A stretch of 64,000 nucleotides of DNA from Liquidambar formosana (lineage: Eukaryota; Streptophyta; Magnoliopsida; Saxifragales; Altingiaceae). The translations under genes were made by a program, and so were the position numbers. The notes below the pieces were generated by a model, which saw only the letters and a program-made list of their open reading frames with translations, did not search any database and was not told where the DNA came from. Numbering within the stretch: position 1 is the first letter of the stretch; each line of letters begins with the position of its first letter. Below are positions 55,986-64,000 of this stretch, piece by piece. The DNA is taken from positions 8,261,036 through 8,325,035 of the forward strand of contig CM077833.1 in NCBI GenBank assembly GCA_039720395.1. Direction: 5' to 3'.

Positions 55986-57536
55986 TGTTAGTAGTATGAC
56001 CTAGAGCCAATCATAGAGATGATTGTTTAGGGATAAGGAACAATCATTTGATTTCATTTATGTATGTCATATTTATTATTGAATTAATAAAAGAGCTTAT
56101 TCTATTATGTTTATATACGTCATTTATATTTACATAATATGTCCATGGAGTTAGAGTTGAGAATACGAAATTACAAAGAATTGTAATTTTGAGACTATTA
56201 ACATATCTCTATACTAAACTCTTAAAACATTCCTAGTTGAAAGTTCACTATAATGGACAGTAATGAACCAAAGGACTAGTACTTGTTAGGTTGACTCTTT
56301 AGGAGGATAGCTAGTCTCAAGCTATTTGTATGAAGATACTATAACCAACATGTGGGTGCCTATTAATAGAATAGGTACACTGAATGTGACCAAAGATATG
56401 AGATCAACTGAGTGAAGTTTTAAGTTGCCTGTCAATCAGTTTCTCATTGTTATAGTGGTACAAGTAATCCTTAGACTTGAAACACCATAGTTGTCTTATG
56501 CATGTAGCTTTTAAAAATTTGATAGCACTTATAGGAGTCTACAAAGGTGTTCATTGGCCCTACTGCTATATGTATGAAGGCATGTGAGTGATCAACAAGG
56601 AATCTATCATTCTCAGTAAAAAGAGAGAGAATGTCTCATATAGCATTCATAATATAACTCATTAAGTCCATAGCCATAGTGGGATGAATATGGAAAGGAG
56701 TTTTCATCAGTTCATCATTGAGTGGATATCCATGAATGAGTATAAAGTAATTGAACTAGGGATTTGATAGACTTCCATGTCCTGTTGGTTTAATTGGAGA
56801 CATTGTGTAGATGTAAGGATGTAATTGTAACCTATAAACTATAATAGAAGGGTTCTATGTTAAATACCAATTTACCTCATTTAAGGACAACACCATGAGC
56901 CATATGCTAGGTGTTACTCATGGTTAGTAGAAGACCTACTTGATGATGTGAACCCAATGGGTTGCACACTGATCATGCTAAGAAAGCTTTAAAGTATGAG
57001 AGAAAGGGTTTTAGTGAATAAAGAATAGTTCTTTAAGGGCCTAATTTGTATATGATATAAACAAGAGGGGTTATTGTGCAATTTATGGAAATTTCACATA
57101 ACCCTAATAGGGTTTCTCCCCTTGGCCGGCCCCCTTTGGTTGCTGTATATAAGTCACACTTATGTGTGACTTGGCATAATAAGCTTGCACACTAAACCCT
57201 AGCCATCCAACCCTTGGTGGCTGCTCTTCTCTCTCTCTTCTCTTCTCCACCTCTAGCAAGAACAAGGAAGAAGTAAGGAAGGATTTGGAGCTCAAGCTAG
57301 GTGTGGATACCATTGGAGGCAATACATTTGGATTGCTACTTTGCTGTTGTCCGGAATCATAGCTTGGGGCAAAAATGAGAAGACTTCAATATTGTAAGTA
57401 TTCTAACTCTCTTTGTAGTTAGGATTTTGTTTGTATTGAAGCATAGTTAGATTCATGGGCTGTGGAATCAATTAGGAAAAGTTTTGTTATTCAATTCATT
57501 CCACACTTTGTTTTCCATCTAGTTCAATTCCCAACA

Positions 57537-60463
57537 TTGGTATCAAATCCATGATTATGCTTAATACAAACTACATATGGGCTGGTGATTATGGTAATGG
57601 TTGAATGATTCAAAAATCTGGAAATATTTTTCTGCATTTTTGGTTTTCCTCTTTGGCCGAACCTAGGGTTATGAAACCTAGGTTAATTCCCTTCTACTCC
57701 TCTTCTAATTGATGGTTAAGTGTAGCCATGAATGCAAAAGGTTGCAAGGGTTTGAGTTTGGAGAAAAGAAAAAGGAAAACTCGGTTTTTCCTATATAGGA
57801 CCGAATTTGGGTTTTAGAACCCTAGGGTTCTTGCAATTAATTCTAATTAAAACTGCTGTATAATTGATGGCAATTCATTTTAGGATCATTGTACATAGTG
57901 TATGTATGATTTTCTTTAAGTTTTAAAAGAGTTCTGATTGAAAAAGATTCAAAACGTTTGAAAATTTTTAATGAATAGCATAGCAGAATTTTCTACAGAA
58001 AAGTCATCAATGGAGTTTTGTTTAGAACTTTTGCTAGGGAACTCCAAATTGCATGAAACCACTTGAATTAGTTTCCTAAGACATTTAGGATACTAGGAAA
58101 ATTCGTTTGGTAGTCTAACTATGTCATCTTGCTGGGTTTTAATTCGTTTTACGACAATGGACAGAATGCTGTCAATTCTGGAGAGCATATTGTTGTCTGA
58201 ATTACGTGGGCTTATTGGTGATGATTTGATCATCTATTCTTCCTCTATTAGCTTAGTAATTCATGTAGGGACATGACATAAAATCTGGTTTTAATAGAGG
58301 AGTTGAATTGATGGAGTTTTAATTCAGTTTGTGACCTTGGAGGTCCTCCCATGGTGGCGCTAGCAATAGGGTTTTAGAAACCCTAATTGTTTTGATGATG
58401 GCTGCCACTTGGACCACCCCACACGTGTCCATGGGCTTGGCCCACACCCTAGCAATACCCTCCCATGGCTGGACTGTGGCTCCACTACTGGTGGTGGCTC
58501 CGGCAGCCTCCCACAGTGGCGGCAGCACTAGGGTTATGATGAAACCCTAATTTCCATTAATGATGAAACTCTAATTCATTTATGGCATTAAAGAGTTAAT
58601 GATTGGTCATTAAATGACCAATCATGGTTATTAATAATTAGGATATAATTAGATGCATTAATGATGTCTAGGGTTTAAGGTTTTGGAAACCCTAATTAGT
58701 GTAATTAATTAAGAGTAATTAATACCCTGTTTGGCATTAATTAAACCCTAATCCTTATCATTAATACCATATAAACCTGAGGTTTTAATGACTGGTCATT
58801 AAATGACCAATCATATGGCATTTAATGTTTGGGCTTGCATTTAGGGTTTAGGGTTAATGCATTTAGGGTTTAGGGTTTTAGAAACCCTAATGCACTAATT
58901 CATCATCTAATTGATTTTATTTAATTCCTATATTAATAATTTAATTAATATTGATTAATTACATAATGTTTTAAATGGTTTAAAACATAATTAGGGATTA
59001 AATTAAAATCTGGAAAATTTTATTAAATGAAATTGTTTTGTTTAATTAAAGAAACCCTAATATTAGATATTAGAGTTAATTTTTTAGAAACTTTAAATGT
59101 TTCAATTGATTTGATTGATTAAAACTAAATGTCTTAAATGTTAAGACTTAATTAAATTCTAGAAATTTTGTAAAACCTAATGAGATTAGGATACATTAAT
59201 GAGATTAATGTAAATCATTCAAGAGAAGTACCATAATGCCCATATGTTTAATTGCTTACAGTTTTTCTTACATTATGCAATGTGATTGTATGTTTGTGGT
59301 TGGATGATAATTATGGACTAAACCCTTTTAAACCAATTATGATTGGCCGTCTTATGAATGGGTTGTAATATTCTTCAAGAGTTATAATTTATTTTTGGTG
59401 ATATATTATTTATTTGGGGCTTGCGTGCCACCTTCTCTCTCTCTATCATTCTCTTATGTATCCCACATTCCCCTTATGTATCCCTTTCTTTTAAATATAT
59501 AAATGTTATGTAATCAAGAGCACTGCTAAGGAGCATGGTGGAGCCCAACAAGTCAATAGTAGAGACCATCGAGCCAATGGAGGAGATTGAAGGACTTAAA
59601 AGTTTAGCGAAGATTTTCAAGAGAGCATGCATGTTTCTAATGGATTATTTTACGAATCACCTACACCCACCTTAGACCTTGGATTCAATCTATTAGCCTA
59701 GATTGAATCTTCCTAAAGTCCATAATCATCATAGTAGGAGTTTTGATTTATGAGATAGATTGTGATAACTCCAAATCCATATATCGTTATATGTCACCTT
59801 TTAGGGACTAATATCGATAAGTGGATTATTTAATGCTGTTCTATTTTTATTTATATGCATGAGATGTATGTTAATTTTGATGAGACCCTTAAAAACCCCT
59901 CTCTTTTAATATTAAATTGGAAATAGAGAATACATTAGGGAATGGATTCTTCATTGCCTTCTATCATTATAGGATCATCTAACGTCCCTTAATGTGGGTA
60001 CCTGGCTGTAGACATGTAGGAGCTACCTATGTTAAAGACATTATTTGAAACTATCATATATGAGATATCATGGGGTGCCAAAACCAGTATATACCAAGAA
60101 ACTAACATGTGAGGTATATATTTGGGCAAACATACTTGTGCGAATGGTAGGCTCAACTTAACTAGGGAAGTATTCCAAGAAACTAACATGTGAGGTGTAT
60201 GTTCCCGAGAGGGAAAACGATTGGAACTTGCTTATGAAGCAATAGACAAAGAATTGTCCTCTTATTGTGGGTTAGAAGCCAAGAAACTAACATGTGAGGC
60301 TCTAAGTCACAATGGGACCCAATCCTCATTAAGGAATGAGATTCCCGAATTCCATTAGAAGGTGTATGGAATTTGATAAAATAGTGGGAGGTACCATATG
60401 ATTAAAGACCCGATTATTATGGATTAAAAATGAAATCTAATTTTCTATATCTAGATCCCCAAA
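57537..60463 (+). other. Copia-2 leader (long untranslated region)
   Basis: Homologous along its length to 39949-43640 of Copia-1, though Copia-1 has extra segments. Rich in AAACCCTAAT and TTTAGGGTTTAGGG repeats (58540-58890), tandem ATTAATT-type AT-rich sequence, and the TCCCTTAATGTGGGTACC segment at about 59985. No conserved reading frame is shared between the two elements. Confidence 0.7.
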
Positions 60464-60955
60464 ATGGCTCGCAGCAACCCGCTATCCAACATTTTGGAAA
60501 TCAACCATTTAACTAGACTGAATTATTTTGATTGGCTAAGGAATTTAAAAATAATTTTGAATTTCGAGAATATTACCTATGCACTTTAAAGTCTACTTTC
60601 CAATGCTCCCACTGAGGCTGCAACTCAGCAGGAGAAAGACGCTTATCAGAAGCGCATGGACGATGATCTTATGAAGAGATGTTATATGATGGTGTCTCTA
60701 GGTCCCAAGATTAAAAAGAAATATGAGTCCATGCAAATGGGAAGTGCTCACGAGATGTACATCCACATACAAGAGTTGTATGGCAATGAATTCTTGTTTG
60801 AATGGGATGAGTGGGTTAAAGTTCCTGCTTGCAATTCTATGCTCAAGCCGAAAGCCAAGGAAAAGAGACAGGGTAAGAGTACCCGAAGGAAGAGGAAAGG
60901 TAATGGAAACTATTTTTACTACAGCAAAGATGGGCACTGGAAACGTAACTGCTAG
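60464..60955 (+). pseudogene. Copia-2 gag, broken
   Basis: Starts ATG 60464 (MARSNPLSNIL, then TRLNYFDWLRNL, the usual start of this gag type). There is a TAA in frame at 60587-60589, and the rest is open to a TAG at 60953. The zinc knuckle near the end reads FYYSKDGHWKRNC: the His and last Cys remain, but the first two Cys (C-x2-C) are lost. It would form the virus-like particle in an active element. Confidence 0.82.
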
Positions 60956-63900
60956 GAGTATCTACATACTCTAAAGAACCAACCTTTGGAAGGTATGGAT
61001 CATGCTCTTATACTTGAGACTAACATGAGTGTTAGCATTGCTTCCACTTGGATACTTGATTCTGGTGCGAGTTCTCATATTTGCAATTCTATGCAGGATT
61101 TAGTGGGAAGCAGAAGGCTGAGTAAGGAGAAGTAACCCTACGAGTGGGCCATGGAGCAAGTGTTGCTGCATTACCCGTGGGGACTTGCTGCTTGACTCTA
61201 CCTAGTGGGAGTAGTTTAGAATTATTAGGCTACCTTTACATTCTATAAGTTATTAGAAACATTATTTCTATTTCAGTTTTATCTAAACAAGGATTTAGTT
61301 TTGTTTTTGAAGATAATAAATGTTCTCTATTTAAAAATGAAGAGTTCATTACTTTTGGAGTTTATGTGAATGGCCTTTATTTTCTAAACTTTATTGCAAA
61401 TGTGAATTGCATGGAACGTGATAGTTCTAAATTGAATGCTAATAAACCCAAGAGAACAAGAAATGAGGAAAACTCCGCATATAACTGGCACTTGAGACTA
61501 GGTCATATCAGTGAGAATAGGATTAATAAGATGTGTTAGGATCGACAATTGGGTCCATTGGCTTCTATGCCTTTTCCAACTTGTGAATCCTGTTTACTAA
61601 GTAAAATGACCAAGTCACCTTTCACCGATCACGGTGAGAGGGCTGTAGACATATTAGGATTAATACATAGTGATGTATGTAGTCCTATGAGCATAAATGC
61701 TCGTGGAGGTTTCTCTTACTTTATAACCTTTACCGATGATCATTCTAGGTATGGGAACGTGTACTTAATGAAGTACAAATCTAAAGCCTTTGAAGGGTTC
61801 AAAGAATTCATATATGATGTAGAGAAACAAACTGGTAAAAGTAGTAAAGCTTATCGGATCGAGGAGGTGAATATTTAATCAGTGAGTTTTTAGATCATCT
61901 TGTTCAAATAGACATTCTTTCTCAATGGACACCTCCTGGAACACCACAGCTCAATGATGTGTCAGAAAGGAGGAATAGAACCTTATTGGATATGGTTAGG
62001 TCCATGATGAGTTACACTGATTTACTATTGTCCTTCTGGGGATATGCCCTAGAAACTACTATGTCCTTGTTAAACAGAGTTCCAACCAAAGCTGTCTCTA
62101 AGACACCACCATATGAGATATGGAAAGGGAGAGCACTAAGCTTTAAGCATGTTAAGGTATGGGGTTGCACTACATATGTAAAGACACATGATGCAACTAA
62201 ATTGGAATTAAGATAAATTAAATATAGGTTTGTGGGATATCCTAAAGAGAGTTTAGGATACTATTTTTATTATCCTGATGAACAAAAGGTGTTTGTTAGT
62301 AAGTTTGGAGTCCTTCTTAAAAAAGAGTTTATTTAAGAGGAAGGAAACAACAAGAAAATAGAACTCAAAGAATTGTTTGATGAGACACAAACCGATGTTG
62401 ATCCCACCACTGTCCCTAATGAGACAGAACCCACTAATGTACCACAACCTCTCCATAGATCGATTAGGGTATTTGTAGCACTTGAGAGATATGGATTTCT
62501 CAACTATAATGCAGAGGAATTGTTCTTTGGTGATAAAGAACACTCAGATGACCCTATTACTTATGGACAGGCGATTTCGGATATTGATTCGAACAAATGG
62601 CTAGAAGTTATGAAATCCGAAATAGACTCGATGTATTCCAACAAAGTTTGGACTTTAGTTAATCCACTAGAAGGTATATTACCTATTGGTTGCAAATGGA
62701 TCTTCAAAAGGAAGATAGGCTCAGATGGAAAGGTAGAGAGACCTATAAGGCTAGGCTAGTGGCAAAAGGTTACTGATAAAAACATGGTATAGACTATGAG
62801 GAAACCTTCTCGCCAGTCACTATGCTAAAGCCCATTAGGATCTTGTTAGCTATAGCTGCATACTACGATTATGAGATATGACAAATGGATGTAAAGACCG
62901 CCTTCCTTAATAGCAACATTGAGAAAGACATTTATATACAGCAACCTGAAGGTTTTACATCTAGTGGTGAGGACCACGAAGTGTGCAAGCTACAGCGGTC
63001 CATTTATGGACTTAAACAAGCTTCTAGAAGTTGAAACATTCGATTCAATGAGACAATAAAATCATTTGGTTTCCTACAGAATATGGATGAACCATGTGTG
63101 TACAAGAAGGTTAGTGGGAATGCGATCACCTTTTTAGTCCTATATGTTAATGACATTCTACTTATTGGGAATAATGTAGAGATGTTGTCAAAAGTGAAAG
63201 AATGGCTTTCATAGAATTTCTCCTTGAAAGATTTGGGAGAAGCATCCTATATTCTGGGAATAAAGGTCTATAGAGATAGATCTAAAAGGATGCTAGGTCT
63301 CTCCCAATCATTGTACATAGACAAAATTTTGAAAAGGTTCAATTTAGAAGATTCTAAAAGAGGTCTAATTCCTATTAGGCATGGAATCAAGTTGCCTAAA
63401 AGCATGGGCCCTAAAACTCCAAAGGAGATTAAATACATAAAGAAGATTCCCTATGCTTCTACAATAGGGAGTCTAATGTATGCCATGCTATGTATAAGAC
63501 CAGATATCAGTTATGCTGTAAGTGTTACGAGCAGATATCAGGCAGACTCAAGTAAGAAACACTAGGAGGCAGTGAAAGCTATCCTTAAGTACTTGAGAAG
63601 AACTAAGGATCTATGCCTTGTCTATGGAGAAAGAAACTTAGAAGTGGTTGATTATACAGACTCAAATTTTCAATCTGACGATACTGATAGGAAATCAACA
63701 TCGAGGTATGTTTTCACCTTGAATGGTGGAGTTGTAAGTTGGAGAAGCTGTAAACAAGATGTTACAGTAGACTCTACTACAGAGGCTGAGTACATTGCTG
63801 CATTAGAGGCTGCAAAGGAAGCTGTTTGGATGAAGAAGTTCATTACTAAACTAGGAGTAGTTCCTGCCATTGAGAAGTCTTTACCATTGTTTTGTGATAA

Positions 63901-64000
63901 CAACGGGGCTATTGCTCAAGATAAGGAATCACGGTCTCATCAAAAGTCTAAACACATACAGTGGCGATTCCATGTGATTAGAGAAATCATTGGAAGAGGT
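60956..64000 (+). pseudogene. Copia-2 pol, broken and partial
   Basis: Protease site LDSGASSHICNS at about 61055 (catalytic Asp-Ser-Gly, 61058-61066). GAG-pre-integrase WHLRLGHIS (about 61480) and CESC zinc motif (about 61583). Integrase: LIHSDVCSPMS and FTDDHSRYG give the first Asp residues, but the segment around the second (usually Ser-Asp-x-Gly-Gly-Glu) is damaged near 61860. Integrase C-terminus to 62216. Reverse transcriptase: KWIFKRKIGSDG (about 62692), with the active site YVND at 63143-63154 instead of YVDD. RNase H from about 63566 (DSTTEAEYIAALEAAKEAVW; last Asp region at 63896). Stops at about 62214, 62757 and 63212 confirm that it is dead. Confidence 0.85.

Larger units (their letters stand above)
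55986..64000 (+). mobile_element. Copia-2: older Ty1/copia element, runs off the right edge
   Basis: The 5' LTR is 55986-57536 (1551 bp, TGTTAGTAGTATGACC to TTCCCAACA), followed by a decayed primer site (TGGTATCAAATC at 57538). A leader of about 2.9 kb precedes gag. Gag and pol follow in copia order (protease, integrase, reverse transcriptase, RNase H) with several stops. The window ends inside or just after RNase H; by comparison with Copia-1 about 150 bp remain before the 3' LTR. The left target duplication copy would be AGTTC (55981-55985), to be checked outside the window. Confidence 0.9.

Overview
The window is nuclear DNA of a flowering plant, most likely a woody eudicot; I cannot name the genus. 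It is AT-rich, with one recognisable host gene, split by introns, inside a dense stack of transposable elements. There are no bacterial-type operons, no CRISPR array, no rRNA and no intact tRNA gene.

Host gene (about 1-18.8 kb, minus strand). Three exons encode the start of tubulin-folding cofactor E (TBCE; PFIFFERLING-type): the CAP-Gly exon (18173-18521), a middle exon (16742-16912) and a short leucine-rich-repeat exon (2730-2776). Splice sites and reading phases fit (phase 1, phase 1, then a codon boundary), and the rest of the gene lies beyond the left edge. Intron 2 is about 14 kb. It holds a decayed LINE (LINE-B, about 3.9-15.4 kb) that was itself hit by a 6.4-kb full-length LINE (LINE-A, 4206-10602, 12-bp target duplication), by an unclassified 0.7-kb insertion and by a tRNA-derived SINE (15-bp target duplication), plus a truncated LINE-C on the minus strand.

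Upstream of TBCE (18.8-24.2 kb): a 1.7-kb Mutator-like element with 9-bp target duplications lies 275 bp from the start codon and contains a foldback MITE. It is followed by a small hAT-type MITE (8-bp duplication) and a 3.0-kb Mutator-like element (9-bp duplication) carrying an LTR-like insert.

Middle (24.3-52.2 kb): two tandem 1.25-kb units lead into a hAT transposase pseudogene, whose BED-finger part (about 29.95-30.4 kb) and DUF659-like part (51.5-52.2 kb) are now 21 kb apart. Between them is an LTR of a family that also left a clean solo LTR at 26688-29729. That LTR is itself split by a block that has a CACTA-type end at 49206, a solo LTR with perfect 5-bp duplications (32830-35445), a two-exon fragment of the ribosome-recycling ATPase ABCE1/RLI with a stop codon, and a complete Ty1/copia element (Copia-1, 38290-48216). 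Copia-1 has almost identical LTRs but no coding capacity, and carries a perfect 211-bp-arm palindrome.

Right end (52.2-64 kb): LTR debris, then a second, older Copia element (Copia-2, from 55986) related to Copia-1. It runs off the right edge and retains broken gag, protease, integrase, reverse transcriptase and RNase H.

The only gene likely to act for the host is TBCE, which handles beta-tubulin during alpha/beta-tubulin dimer assembly. Everything else is mobile DNA, mostly dead. Nesting gives relative ages: hAT, then its LTR, then the CACTA/ABCE1 block, then Copia-1; LINE-B, then LINE-A and the SINE.
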